Part shown: positions 16,139-24,387 of the stretch, piece by piece
How the letters are laid out: each line of letters opens with the position of its first letter
Numbering within the stretch: position 1 is the first letter of the stretch
Origin: Arthrobacter sp. UNC362MFTsu5.1
GTDB lineage: Bacteria; Actinomycetota; Actinomycetes; Actinomycetales; Micrococcaceae
Length of the DNA: 64,000 nucleotides
Assembly (NCBI RefSeq): GCF_000685965.1
Contig: NZ_JMLE01000001.1
Span: 496,001-560,000, forward strand
Direction: 5' to 3'
Made by a program: the position numbers and the translations under genes
Notes under the pieces: model-generated
Seen by the model: only the letters and a program-made list of their open reading frames with translations
Told to the model about the DNA's origin: nothing
Databases searched by the model: none

Positions 16139-17293
16139 ATGACCAACGCAACCGCCCCGAAGACCGTGCGAACGCTCATCGCTCCCGACAAGTTCAAAGG
16201 CAGCCTTACTGCCGGCGAGGTGGCCGAGGCCCTGGCCTCCGGACTACGTGCCTCGGCCGGGGCGGGGGTCGGGACGGTCCATTGCGAACTGCTCCCGCTG
16301 GCCGACGGAGGTGACGGCAGCGTCGACGCCGCCGTCGCCTCCGGCTTCACCCGGCGCCACTATACGGTGGCGGGGCCGACCGGCCAGCATGTGCCGGCGA
16401 GCATAGCGTTCGACGGCGTCACCGCCGTCGTCGAGGTTGCCAACACCTGCGGACTGGGGCTCCTGCCCGACGGAAAGCTGGAGCCGCTGGATGCCTCCAG
16501 CAGGGGCTTCGGCGAAGCAGTCCTGTTCGCCCTCAGCCTGAACCCGGACAGGATCGTGCTGGCCCTGGGCGGCAGCGCCAGCACCGATGGCGGCATGGGA
16601 ATGCTCACCGCCCTCGGATACAGCTTCCGTGACGCGGAAGGCCGCCAGCTTTACGGCAGCGGCCGCGCGCTGGCCCGGATCCACTCCATCCGCCGGACTG
16701 CCCTCCCCGAACTGGCGGACACCGAGCTCATCGTCGCCAGCGATGTCCACAATCCATTGCTCGGCGCCCAGGGCGCACCGGCAGTGTTCGGCCCCCAGAA
16801 GGGTGCCGGACCTGACGACGTCGCTTTGCTCGACAAGGGCCTGGAGCACTTCGTCAGCAGGATGACCTCAGCCGGCTTCGAGGACGCTGCGTCCAGGGCA
16901 GAGCATGACGGGGCCGGAAGTGCCGGAGGAATCGGCTACGCCTGCCTCCTGCTGGGAGCAACGCAGGTATCCGGTGCGGACTACTTCCTGGACCTGCTGG
17001 ACTTCAACTCCCGCAAGGAGCACTGCGACGTCGTCATCACGGGCGAGGGCAGCATCGACGAACAGACCCTGGCCGGGAAGCTGCCCGCCGCCGTCGCCCG
17101 CCGCTCAGGAACCCGGCCCATCATCGCGGTCGCCGGACGCTCCCTCCTCCCCCGGGAGCGGTGGCAGGAAATGGCCCTGGCCCGTGTCTACACGCTCGCC
17201 GAGTACACCGACCAGGACTCGTCGAAGGACCCCGAGTTGTCGGCGGCGCTGCTCCGCCGGATCGGACAGGACATCGGCGCGACCCTCCGGTGA
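16139..17293 (+). CDS. Glycerate kinase (GarK/GlxK type)
   Basis: A 384-residue glycerate kinase of the GarK family, which normally yields 2-phosphoglycerate. Motifs include LIAPDKFKGSLTAGEVAEAL at the start, LPLADGGDGSVDA, VEVANTCGLGLL, LGGSASTDGGMGMLTALGY, SDVHNPLLG and ITGEGSIDEQTLAGKLP. The frame is open further upstream, but the ATG at 16139 lies one base after the symporter stop and gives the usual family N-terminus. No strong ribosome binding site is visible, so translational coupling is likely. It would complete a tartrate-to-glycolysis route with the dehydrogenase at 13422. It converges on the DASS transporter gene with 24 bases between stops. Confidence 0.9.
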   Translation: MTNATAPKTVRTLIAPDKFKGSLTAGEVAEALASGLRASAGAGVGTVHCELLPLADGGDGSVDAAVASGFTRRHYTVAGPTGQHVPASIAFDGVTAVVEVANTCGLGLLPDGKLEPLDASSRGFGEAVLFALSLNPDRIVLALGGSASTDGGMGMLTALGYSFRDAEGRQLYGSGRALARIHSIRRTALPELADTELIVASDVHNPLLGAQGAPAVFGPQKGAGPDDVALLDKGLEHFVSRMTSAGFEDAASRAEHDGAGSAGGIGYACLLLGATQVSGADYFLDLLDFNSRKEHCDVVITGEGSIDEQTLAGKLPAAVARRSGTRPIIAVAGRSLLPRERWQEMALARVYTLAEYTDQDSSKDPELSAALLRRIGQDIGATLR

Positions 17294-17317
17294 CCCCACG
17301 CCGGCCCGTGCACCGGG

Positions 17318-18907
17318 CTACCGGCCGATCCCGGTGATGGCCACCATCACCGGGACGATGCCGATGATCAGGAGCGCACCGGCGATGTCGAAGACCAGCC
17401 CGGTGCGGATCATCCTGATGATCGGCACCGCGCCGGAACCGTACACGATCGCGTTTTGCGGTGTTGAGACAGGCAGCATAAACCCGAAGGAGGCGGCGAA
17501 GGTGGCGGCCAGGGCGGGCACGAACGGATCCAGCCCCATGGCGGTGCACAGCGGAATGACGATGGGCACCACCACCGCCGCGGATGCTGTGTTGCTGGTC
17601 GTCTCCGAGACGAGGACGGCCAGAATGGCGGAGAAAGCGGTAACCGCGACCACGTTAGTGACGTTCAGGTTCCGGGAGGCTGCGGTGCCGATGGTCTCCG
17701 CCAGCCCGGTGGCGGCGAGGAGCGAGCCGAAGATGATGCCGGTGCCGAAAAGGATGATGGTGCCCCAGTCGATCCGGGCGGCGTCCGACCAGTTGAGCGT
17801 GGCCCGGCGTTCCTTCCAGTTCGTGGGCAGGATGAAGAGCAGGGAAGCCCCCAGAACGGCCACGATGCCCTCGTCCAGCCGGTCGTCCAGCAGAACGTAG
17901 ACATCAGAGTCCGTCCCTGTGACAAGCCCGGCCGCGGCCGGCAGCAGCCAGAGCGTGACGGTGAGGCCGAAGGCGATCAGGGTGTTCACTTCAGCCCTGG
18001 ACATCCTGCCGTGGGCGGTCCGCTGTTCGCGGATGTACTCCTCGACGCCCTCGATCCGGCGGACCTCCGGTTTGTTGAGCAGGAACATGACCAGGGCCAG
18101 GACCGCGAACATGGCCAGGCAGAGCGGGGCCGCGGCAGCTGTCCACTGGGCGAAGGAGATGCGTTCCCCGGTGGCCTCCTCGATGAGTCCCCGCCCGATG
18201 AGGTTGGGCGGTGAACCGACCGGCGTGAGCAGGCCCCCGACGCTGGCGCCGTAGGCCAGCATCAGCATCAATGCCGCACCGACCCGCAGGCGCAGCGGGT
18301 CAAAGTCGGCCCTGACTATGCCGCGGTCCTGCATTAGCTGGCCGATGACCGCGAGGATGCCCAGTGCCGTGGGCATGAGCATGGCCACGGTTGCCGTGTT
18401 GGACACGAACGCGGACAGCAGGCAGGTGATGACGCCGAAGGCGATGATCACGCGGTAGGTGGACGTGGCCACGCCGGGGAGGGAGAGCACGGCGAACGCA
18501 AGCCGTTGGGCGATGCCGTGTTTGAGCATCGCCTGGGCGAGGATGAACGCGCCGATGAAGGTGAAGATCGTCGTCGACCCGAACGGAGCCAGGACGTCAG
18601 CGGCCGGAGCGACGCCGAGTATCACCACGGCGGCCACTCCCAGCAGGCCTCCGACGGGGATGGGGACGGGCTCACAGATCCAGAGGACAATCACGCCCAG
18701 CAGAACCGCGGCCAGGAGCTGCTGTGTCCGGTCCATCGTCATCGGGAGGAGCGCGAAGGTGACCGAGGCAGCCGGCGCGAGGAAGAATCCCAGGGTTTGC
18801 CGTGCCCGCTCAAATTTCTCTTCCTTGGGAGAAAGTTTCTGCTCGCTCAGGCTTCGGAACGTCTTTCCGCCGAGCAGGGCGGCGCGGACGTCGGTTCGTT
18901 CCGTCAT
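17318..18907 (-). CDS. DASS/SLC13-family di/tricarboxylate transporter
   Basis: A 529-residue membrane protein with about twelve transmembrane segments after a 40-residue charged N-terminus. The two DASS SNT motifs are present: LLSAFVSNTATVAMLMPT (first repeat) and VSETTSNTASAAVVVPIVIP (second repeat). VGSPPNLIGRGLI follows the first, and FMLPVSTPQNAIVYGSG supplies the second proline-rich loop. These bind sodium and the carboxylate. The start codon overlaps the stop of the hydroxyacid dehydrogenase in a TGATG, so the pair forms an operon with the enzyme first. A third carboxylate transporter within 12 kb suggests a different substrate from MatC and DctA. Confidence 0.9.
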   Translation of the reverse strand: MTERTDVRAALLGGKTFRSLSEQKLSPKEEKFERARQTLGFFLAPAASVTFALLPMTMDRTQQLLAAVLLGVIVLWICEPVPIPVGGLLGVAAVVILGVAPAADVLAPFGSTTIFTFIGAFILAQAMLKHGIAQRLAFAVLSLPGVATSTYRVIIAFGVITCLLSAFVSNTATVAMLMPTALGILAVIGQLMQDRGIVRADFDPLRLRVGAALMLMLAYGASVGGLLTPVGSPPNLIGRGLIEEATGERISFAQWTAAAAPLCLAMFAVLALVMFLLNKPEVRRIEGVEEYIREQRTAHGRMSRAEVNTLIAFGLTVTLWLLPAAAGLVTGTDSDVYVLLDDRLDEGIVAVLGASLLFILPTNWKERRATLNWSDAARIDWGTIILFGTGIIFGSLLAATGLAETIGTAASRNLNVTNVVAVTAFSAILAVLVSETTSNTASAAVVVPIVIPLCTAMGLDPFVPALAATFAASFGFMLPVSTPQNAIVYGSGAVPIIRMIRTGLVFDIAGALLIIGIVPVMVAITGIGR

Positions 18908-19869
18908 CAGCGGTGCAGGGCAGTCAGCAGCCGGACAGGACTTCCCCGGAGCCAGGCCGTGACGTCTTCGAACGCGCCGCCGTAGAACTCCCGGTAGCTT
19001 TGCTCCGTGACGTAGCCCAGATGTGGTGTCAGGACAGTCCGTGGTGCGGACAGGAGCCGGTGGCCCGCGGGCAGAGGCTCGAGGTCGTAGACATCAAGCG
19101 CTGCCCCGCCGAGCCAGCCTTCGTGCAGCCCCCGGATGAGGGCGTCTTCGTCGACCAGGGGCCCGCGCGAGGTGTTGAGCAGCACGCCCCGGGCTCCCAG
19201 GAGACGGAGTTCCTGTTCGCCGACAACGCCCCGCGAGCGTTCCGAAAGCCGCACATGCACCGACACCACATCCGACTCCCGGAAGAGTGTGTCCTTGCTG
19301 ACCCTCCTGACGCCCACCTCGCCGGCCGCCTCGGCCGTGAGGTTGGGGCTCCAGGCGATGACGTCCATGCCGAACGCCTGTCCGTAGGCGGCGACGCGGC
19401 GCCCGATCTTGCCCAGGCCCAGGACACCCAGGGTCTTTCCTGCGAGCTCAAATCCCACGGTGGACTGCCAGTGCCCGTCCCGGAGGCGCCGGTCCTCAAA
19501 CGGTATGCTCCGGGCAAGCGCGAGCAACAGGGCCCACGTCAGTTCCGGGGCTGCGGTTGGAGAACCGCCGGTCCCGCAGACGGCTATGCCCAGCTCCTCC
19601 GCCGCGGGAATGTCGATGGACTGATTGGCCATCCCGGTGGTCACCAGCAGTTTGAGTCCGGGTAGTTGCGCCAGCCGCTCGCGGCCGAACGCGGTCCGTT
19701 CCCGCATGGCGATGATGATGTCGAAGCCGCGCAGGCTGGCGACGACGTCGGCATCGTCCTTCAGGGGCCGGTCGAAGAAGGTGACGCTGACGCCGTCGGC
19801 GGCAAGCTGCTCCCAGGACGCGTAATCCCGGGCGACAGACTGGTAATCGTCCAGGATGGCGAGGCGCAT
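18907..19869 (-). CDS. D-2-hydroxyacid dehydrogenase family protein
   Basis: A 320-residue NAD(P)-dependent D-2-hydroxyacid dehydrogenase. The Rossmann motif is LGVLGLGKIGRRVAAYGQAF near residue 145. The catalytic triad is visible as Arg in LLNTSRGPLVDEDAL, Glu in LDVYDLEPLP and His in TPHLGYVTEQSYREFY (a Leu replaces the usual Ile after His). ATG 19869 has AAGGA seven bases upstream and was preferred to ATG 19887. The SerA-like group includes glyoxylate/hydroxypyruvate reductases, so it may act on hydroxypyruvate or tartronate semialdehyde from tartrate and glycerate metabolism; this is inference from context. It is coupled to the DASS transporter. Confidence 0.88.
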   Translation of the reverse strand: MRLAILDDYQSVARDYASWEQLAADGVSVTFFDRPLKDDADVVASLRGFDIIIAMRERTAFGRERLAQLPGLKLLVTTGMANQSIDIPAAEELGIAVCGTGGSPTAAPELTWALLLALARSIPFEDRRLRDGHWQSTVGFELAGKTLGVLGLGKIGRRVAAYGQAFGMDVIAWSPNLTAEAAGEVGVRRVSKDTLFRESDVVSVHVRLSERSRGVVGEQELRLLGARGVLLNTSRGPLVDEDALIRGLHEGWLGGAALDVYDLEPLPAGHRLLSAPRTVLTPHLGYVTEQSYREFYGGAFEDVTAWLRGSPVRLLTALHR

Positions 19870-19927
19870 GGAGGAATCCTTCGGCATAGGCAGCGTGCGG
19901 TCAATGCTGTCAGGCTACCGTTTCTGA

Positions 19928-20812
19928 TCATCCCGCTGGCGGTTTAGCTGCCGAGGGTTCACTGGTGCTGCTGTTGGTGGTGCTCCAGCTGGCGAGAAAA
20001 TCCAGTTGGTCCTGGGCGTGGCTGCCGGCCTCGGCGGTGTAGGCGATCAGTGTCAGTCCTTCGCCGGGGAGCTCGAGGGCGTCGCCGGTGAGTTCGATGT
20101 CGCCGACCAGAGGGTTGTGCATGGTTTTGCGGGCCGTGCGGTGGAAGCGGACGTTGTGCCGGGCCCATCGCGTGGAGAACTCGGTGCTGCCGGCGGCGAG
20201 GTCGCCGATGAGGTGGTTAAGGGCCCGGTCACGCGGACTCCGGCCGGATTCGGCGCGCATGGCCGCGGCGAAGTCGTCGGCGAGGGTTTCCCAGTCAACG
20301 AAGAAATCGCGGGAACGCGGGTCCAGGAACATGAACCGCGCCAGGTTCAGCGGCAGGGTGGCGGGGCTGAGGATGTCCGTGTAGAGGGCGTAACAGAGGT
20401 TGTTGGCGGCCACGACGTCCATGCGGGAATTTCGGACATAGGCAGGCGTTCCGGTCATCCCGGCCAGGAGCCGTTCGATGCTGGGGCGCAGTTCAGTCCG
20501 TGCCCGCCGGACACCGGATGACGGGGCCGGAGCGGCGGCTTTGGCGAGGTCGAACAGGTGGGCGCGCTCCGCCTCGTCGAGCTGCAGGGCGCGGGAGAGG
20601 GAGTCGAGAACGGACTCGGACACTCCGCGCAGGTTTCCGCGTTCGAGGCGGGCGTAGTACTCGGTACTCACTCCGGCGAGCATGGCCACTTCCTCGCGCT
20701 TGAGTCCGGCCACCCTCCGGGTTCCTCCGTAGGCGGGCAGCCCGGCCTGGGCAGGGGTGATGTGCGACCGCCGGCTCCTGAGGAACTCGCGGACGTCTTT
20801 CGTAGTGTCCAT
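19928..20812 (-). CDS. XRE-family regulator with MmyB-like ligand domain
   Basis: A 294-residue regulator. Residues about 5-80 form a lambda-repressor type helix-turn-helix: REFLRSRRSHITPAQAGLP, RRVAGLKREEVAMLAGVSTE and YYARLERGNLRGVSESVLDS. The rest is the MmyB-like domain with TPAYVRNSRMDVVAANNLCY, ARFMFLDPRSRDFFVDWE and a conserved late HNPLVGDIEL. MmyB-type proteins are common in Actinobacteria and often sit beside the oxidoreductase genes they control; some bind fatty acids. The divergent cupin and aldo/keto reductase genes across a 131-base gap are the likely targets. Confidence 0.88.
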   Translation of the reverse strand: MDTTKDVREFLRSRRSHITPAQAGLPAYGGTRRVAGLKREEVAMLAGVSTEYYARLERGNLRGVSESVLDSLSRALQLDEAERAHLFDLAKAAAPAPSSGVRRARTELRPSIERLLAGMTGTPAYVRNSRMDVVAANNLCYALYTDILSPATLPLNLARFMFLDPRSRDFFVDWETLADDFAAAMRAESGRSPRDRALNHLIGDLAAGSTEFSTRWARHNVRFHRTARKTMHNPLVGDIELTGDALELPGEGLTLIAYTAEAGSHAQDQLDFLASWSTTNSSTSEPSAAKPPAG

Positions 20813-20943
20813 GCCTCTACGCTACGGCGGGAAGGGCCGCCCTAACAGGAACTGCCAGTACACCGCACAGCAGAGACTCCCACGCGGGCAACGGGACTGG
20901 TTTTCTTGAATCAGCAGCTTCACGCCTATCCAAGGAGCACACC

Positions 20944-21354
20944 GTGCATCTCGCAGTTCCCGGTCCCACGTCCAAGGGGCCCGCCGATAAATTCACCAGC
21001 GACGTGTACCTCAACGCGCTGCATGCCGGCGAACAGCCCTCCCGCCTGAGATCGGCCATGGTGCGGTTTTCTCCCGGAGCCCGCACACACTGGCACTCGC
21101 ACCCCGTCGGCCAGACCCTGCACTGCACAGACGGCATGGGACTGGTGGCGAACCGAGACGGTGAGGTCATCCTCCTGCGTGCCGGAGACACCGTGCACAC
21201 CCCGGCCGGGGAGGAACACTGGCACGGCGCGACGCAGGACAGCCTGATGTGCCACCTGGCCCTGGTGGAGCACGAATCCGGTCAAACCGCGACGTGGCTG
21301 GAACCCGTCACGGAGCTCGAATACCAGGCCGCCCAGTCCAAACACACCCGCTAA
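20944..21354 (+). CDS. Small cupin-domain protein
   Basis: A 136-residue single-domain cupin. Motif 1 is visible as RFSPGARTHWHSHPVGQTLHCTDG (metal ligands in HWHSH) and motif 2 as AGDTVHTPAGEEHWHGATQD. The beta-barrel spans most of the chain. GTG is the start; AAGGAG lies six bases upstream. Stand-alone cupins of this size act as metal-dependent isomerases or decarboxylases, or as sensors; I cannot choose. It is first in a plus-strand unit with an aldo/keto reductase (28 bases on) and a flavodoxin, divergent from the XRE regulator. Confidence 0.85.
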   Translation: MHLAVPGPTSKGPADKFTSDVYLNALHAGEQPSRLRSAMVRFSPGARTHWHSHPVGQTLHCTDGMGLVANRDGEVILLRAGDTVHTPAGEEHWHGATQDSLMCHLALVEHESGQTATWLEPVTELEYQAAQSKHTR

Positions 21355-21382
21355 CTCCACCGAACAACGCTAAGGAATCTCA

Positions 21383-22240
21383 GTGAAAAGTGTCACCCTC
21401 AACAACGGCGTCGAAATGCCGATCCTGGGCTTTGGTGTCTTCCAAATCGCCGAAGAGGAAACCCAGACCGCGGTCGAAGCGGCCCTGGCCGCCGGATACC
21501 GGCATCTGGACACCGCCGCGTCCTACGGTAACGAAGCAGCCGTCGGCGCGGCCATCAAAGCCAGCGGCATCGCCCGCGAGGACCTGTTCGTCACGACGAA
21601 ACTCTGGATCCAGCACGCACCCGCGGGCAGCGTCTATGACGACAGTCGGCGCTCCTTCCATAACTCGCTTCAACGGCTGGGCCTGGATTACGTGGACCTC
21701 TACCTGATCCACCAGCCCTTTGGGGACTACTACAGCGAATGGCGCGCCATGCAGGACCTGAACAAGGAAGGCCGGGCCCGTGCCATTGGTGTCTCGAATT
21801 TCCACCCTGACCGGCTGGTGGACCTGATCGACCACAACGAGATCGTTCCGGCAGTGAACCAGATCGAGACCCACCCCTTCCACCAGCGGGCCGCCGATCA
21901 GGAACTGATGCGCGGGCGCGGGGTCCAGATCGAGTCCTGGGGGCCGTTCGCCGAAGGCAAGAACAACCTCTTTTCCGATCCTGTCCTCAGCGCTATCGCG
22001 GCTGCCCACGGCAAGTCGGTCGCGCAGGTGGTGCTGCGCTGGATGATCCAACGCGACGTCGTCGTGATCCCCAAATCCGTCCGGCCGGAGCGCATGGCCC
22101 AGAACCTCGACGTCTTCGGTTTCACCCTGACCGATGAGCAGATGAACCAGATCACCGCCCTGGACACCGGTGCCAGCCTCTTCTTCGACCACCGCGACCC
22201 GGCCATGGTCAGTTGGCTGGGCGGGCGCCGGTACAGCTAA
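21383..22240 (+). CDS. Aldo/keto reductase
   Basis: A 285-residue NADPH-dependent aldo/keto reductase. The catalytic tetrad is visible: Asp and Tyr in [15 protein letters not shown], Lys in [10 protein letters not shown] and His in [13 protein letters not shown]. The cofactor region has [24 protein letters not shown] and [16 protein letters not shown] (the 2'-phosphate binding Lys-Ser-Arg set). It looks like the 2,5-diketogluconate/prostaglandin F synthase branch. Translation begins at GTG after TAAGGA. It probably reduces a small aldehyde or ketone; the cupin and flavodoxin partners and the MmyB-type regulator suggest a redox-stress or electrophile response. Confidence 0.9.
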   Translation: MKSVTLNNGVEMPILGFGVFQIAEEETQTAVEAALAAGYRHLDTAASYGNEAAVGAAIKASGIAREDLFVTTKLWIQHAPAGSVYDDSRRSFHNSLQRLGLDYVDLYLIHQPFGDYYSEWRAMQDLNKEGRARAIGVSNFHPDRLVDLIDHNEIVPAVNQIETHPFHQRAADQELMRGRGVQIESWGPFAEGKNNLFSDPVLSAIAAAHGKSVAQVVLRWMIQRDVVVIPKSVRPERMAQNLDVFGFTLTDEQMNQITALDTGASLFFDHRDPAMVSWLGGRRYS

Positions 22241-22252
22241 CGCAGGACACCC

Positions 22253-22942
22253 ATGAGCACCCCTCTGTTGAACATCAGCCGGCGGTCCGCCCTTCGCGGG
22301 GCGGCCGCCGGCCTGACCGGAGCCCTGCTGACCGTCGGAACAGCAGGCTGCACTCCAGGAAGAGACACCACAGTGGCCTCCACGCCATCACAGGCGCCAG
22401 CCGGTCCCCCGCAGAGCAGCCGGCGCATACTGTTGGCCTACTTCTCCCGGGCAGGCGAGAACTACTACTACGGAGGCCGTACAAACCTCGACGTCGGCAA
22501 CACCGAAGTGCTCGCTGGCATGATCAGCGCGCTGGTTCCCTGCGACATGTACCGCATCGAGGCGGCAGACCCCTACCCGGACGGGTACGACGCCACCGTG
22601 GCGCGGAACGTCCGCGAACAAAATGGGGACGCCCGTCCCGCGATCGCCAACCCCCTGCCAGCCATCGACCAGTACGGCTCGGTCATCCTGGCCAGCGGGA
22701 TCTGGAACGTCAGGGCACCGATGATCATGGCCACGTTCACCGAAAGCTACGACTTCACCGGCAAGACTGTTTTTCCCGTCACCACCCATGCCATGAGCGG
22801 ACTCGGCACGGCGCCCCGTGACTACAGGGAGTCCTACCCGGGTGCAACGATTGCCGAAGGCCTCGCGGTGAAAGGCGAGGAAGTGCGCGGCGCAGCAACA
22901 GACATCAAGGCCTGGCTGCAGGCGACGGGCCTCCTTGCCTGA
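22253..22942 (+). CDS. Exported flavodoxin-like lipoprotein
   Basis: A 229-residue protein. The N-terminus is a Tat-type signal, SRRSALRGAAAGLTGALLTV, ending in a lipobox-like GTAGC, so the mature protein is probably a lipid-anchored extracytoplasmic domain starting at Cys near residue 34. After a Thr/Ser/Pro linker comes a flavodoxin fold: ILLAYFSRAGENYYYGG (FMN phosphate loop), VILASGIWNVRAPMIMATF and FPVTTHAMSGLG. Tat export would allow folding with FMN bound before transport. Flavodoxins outside the membrane are uncommon. The gene lies 12 bases after the aldo/keto reductase and converges on the DUF1326 gene. Confidence 0.82.
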   Translation: MSTPLLNISRRSALRGAAAGLTGALLTVGTAGCTPGRDTTVASTPSQAPAGPPQSSRRILLAYFSRAGENYYYGGRTNLDVGNTEVLAGMISALVPCDMYRIEAADPYPDGYDATVARNVREQNGDARPAIANPLPAIDQYGSVILASGIWNVRAPMIMATFTESYDFTGKTVFPVTTHAMSGLGTAPRDYRESYPGATIAEGLAVKGEEVRGAATDIKAWLQATGLLA

Positions 22943-22965
22943 ACAACCGGCTTCGGGCCCGGCAC

Positions 22966-23571
22966 CTATGCCGACCAGGCAAAGGGGGCCGAGAAGGAGT
23001 TCTTCCCGGCGTTGTCCCAGGTCATCCCGAACACATCGACGCGGCCGGTGCTGGCGGTGCCGGCTGCCAAGGTGTCGGCAGGAAATCCGATCCCGCTGAC
23101 TTTCACCCCGAGCTCCGTGCGGTCCATGGGAGACACGAAGTCCTCGACCGCCATGTCCACGGCACTGCCGATCCTGACCCGATGCCGGCGCCCATCGTTG
23201 GCGTAGGCCATCTCCAGGGACTCCATGCCGGCCATCTCACCGATCAGGGCGGCCAGATTCTCCATCGGCCCGCCAAGCTGTCCGCCGAAGACCGCGCCCA
23301 GCGCCTCGGCCTGCCCGGCTGAGGCGGCTGCGTCCATCAGGAGTCCGACCTTCCAGCCTCCGCCACCCATCAGGGCGGGTGTGTCGGCGACGACGCAGAC
23401 GGTGAGGCCGCCGACGTCGACGCCGTTAACGTCGCCGGTGTCCACGTGGAAGGCCAGTGCCACCTGGCAACGATCGTTATCCGCCGGTACGGTCAACCCG
23501 GAGGTCGCGCACGGGCAGACCATATCGCAGTTGCAATTCTCGAAATACGTACCCTCTAAACGCCACGACAT
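22966..23571 (-). CDS. DUF1326 domain protein
   Basis: A 201-residue protein of the DUF1326 family, function unknown. The N-terminus has the hallmark cysteine cluster ENCNCDMVCPC, probably a metal site, followed by CQVALAFHVDTGDVNGVDV and a beta-rich body ending FGMTWDNAGKNSFSAPFAWSA. ATG 23571 has AAGGGAG seven bases upstream; the frame is open further but that extension lacks a site. Family members often sit beside DUF2182 membrane proteins, which is not the case here. It converges with the flavodoxin gene. Confidence 0.85.
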   Translation of the reverse strand: MSWRLEGTYFENCNCDMVCPCATSGLTVPADNDRCQVALAFHVDTGDVNGVDVGGLTVCVVADTPALMGGGGWKVGLLMDAAASAGQAEALGAVFGGQLGGPMENLAALIGEMAGMESLEMAYANDGRRHRVRIGSAVDMAVEDFVSPMDRTELGVKVSGIGFPADTLAAGTASTGRVDVFGMTWDNAGKNSFSAPFAWSA

Positions 23572-23692
23572 TTTGCGGCTCCCTTCGAAGTGGTACCCCC
23601 CAAAACAAAGTCTCCTCCGGCCCATCACCACGGTCAACGGCTTGAATCGAGCCTGTTGCGGCGATCAGTGAAGCCGCCCGGCGAACATGCAG

Positions 23693-23723
23693 GTGGCCCC
23701 CGGTTTGTGCTGCCGGGGGCCAC
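23693..23723 (-). terminator. Terminator hairpin after the VOC gene
   Basis: A perfect 11-base stem, GTGGCCCCCGG with its complement, closes a nine-base loop. It starts ten bases after the stop of the minus-strand VOC gene. There is no U-run, as is common for strong GC hairpins in high-GC Actinobacteria. Confidence 0.65.
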
Positions 23724-23732
23724 AGCTTCGAA

Positions 23733-24113
23733 CTATGTGCGCTGGAAGATGTTGAGAATGTTGCCCTCCGTATCCAGGAACCACGCCCCCTTGCCTGTGG
23801 GCAAGGTGGCGATGCCGTTCTCAGTCTTCAGGCCCGGGAAGTCGTATTCCTCGAAGGTAGCTCCGCGGCCCCGCAGCTCTTCGACCTCGGCTTCGAGGTT
23901 GTCCGTCATCCAGCCCAGCTGGGTGTTCTTTGCGGTGCCCGCGTTGTCGGACTGGTACAGCAGGAAAGCTGTTCCCTTGCCGCAGCGGAACATCAAATTT
24001 TCGGCGTCCATGACCTCCGGATCGTCCAGTCCCACGACGTCCCGATAGAAGTCACGTGCCCGGGCGATGTCCTTGGCAGGGAGGACCGCGGCGACTTCAC
24101 TGTCCTTGAGCAT
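23733..24113 (-). CDS. VOC-family glyoxalase-like protein
   Basis: A 126-residue single vicinal-oxygen-chelate domain. It starts AVLPAKDIARARDFYRDVVG, then DAENLMFRCGKGTAFLLYQS, a linker ELRGRGATFEEYDFPG and the closing strand TGKGAWFLDTEGNILNIFQ. The last Glu, in the position of the metal ligand, is present. Family roles include bleomycin or fosfomycin binding, glyoxalase and ring-cleavage chemistry; none can be chosen here. It is a single-gene unit with its own terminator. The 270-base upstream region (24114-24387) holds only a GCCGGCTCCC short direct repeat and the ggt terminator. Confidence 0.85.
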   Translation of the reverse strand: MLKDSEVAAVLPAKDIARARDFYRDVVGLDDPEVMDAENLMFRCGKGTAFLLYQSDNAGTAKNTQLGWMTDNLEAEVEELRGRGATFEEYDFPGLKTENGIATLPTGKGAWFLDTEGNILNIFQRT

Positions 24114-24335
24114 GTCGAATTCTCCTAGTTTGAAGCGATCGAGATGCCCGCCCCGAAGGAGGTGCCTGCGGGGCGGCTGTGCCGGCTCCCGCCGGCTCCC
24201 GGCTGTATTGGATGGTCCGGGACGGTGCCGGGGAGGCCTGCGTCGCGGCTAAATCAACAGCCGTCCCTGGGTCTTCCCAGCGTTCATACCGCCATTATGG
24301 CCGCTGTTCGGGCTCCCGGATATAGCCAGGAAATA

Positions 24336-24374
24336 GGAGGCCGACGGCGGGTCTCACTCCCGTCGTCGGCCTCC
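24336..24374 (-). terminator. Terminator hairpin after ggt
   Basis: A 16-base stem with one mismatch, built around CCGACGGCGGG, closes a seven-base loop. It begins 13 bases after the stop of the minus-strand gamma-glutamyltransferase gene, and the minus strand then reads TATTTCC, a weak U-tract. Position and shape fit an intrinsic terminator. Confidence 0.75.
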
Positions 24375-24387
24375 GGTACGGCTGAAC

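Noticed and set aside
14713..16350. 545-codon open frame on the minus strand across the DctA and glycerate kinase genes
   Set aside because: Low-complexity Gly/Asp/Glu translation typical of the antisense of hydrophobic membrane protein genes; both plus-strand genes are unmistakable.
20813..20943. Operator of the XRE regulator
   Set aside because: Only an ACTG-C-CAGT 4-1-4 element is visible between the divergent genes, too short to call.
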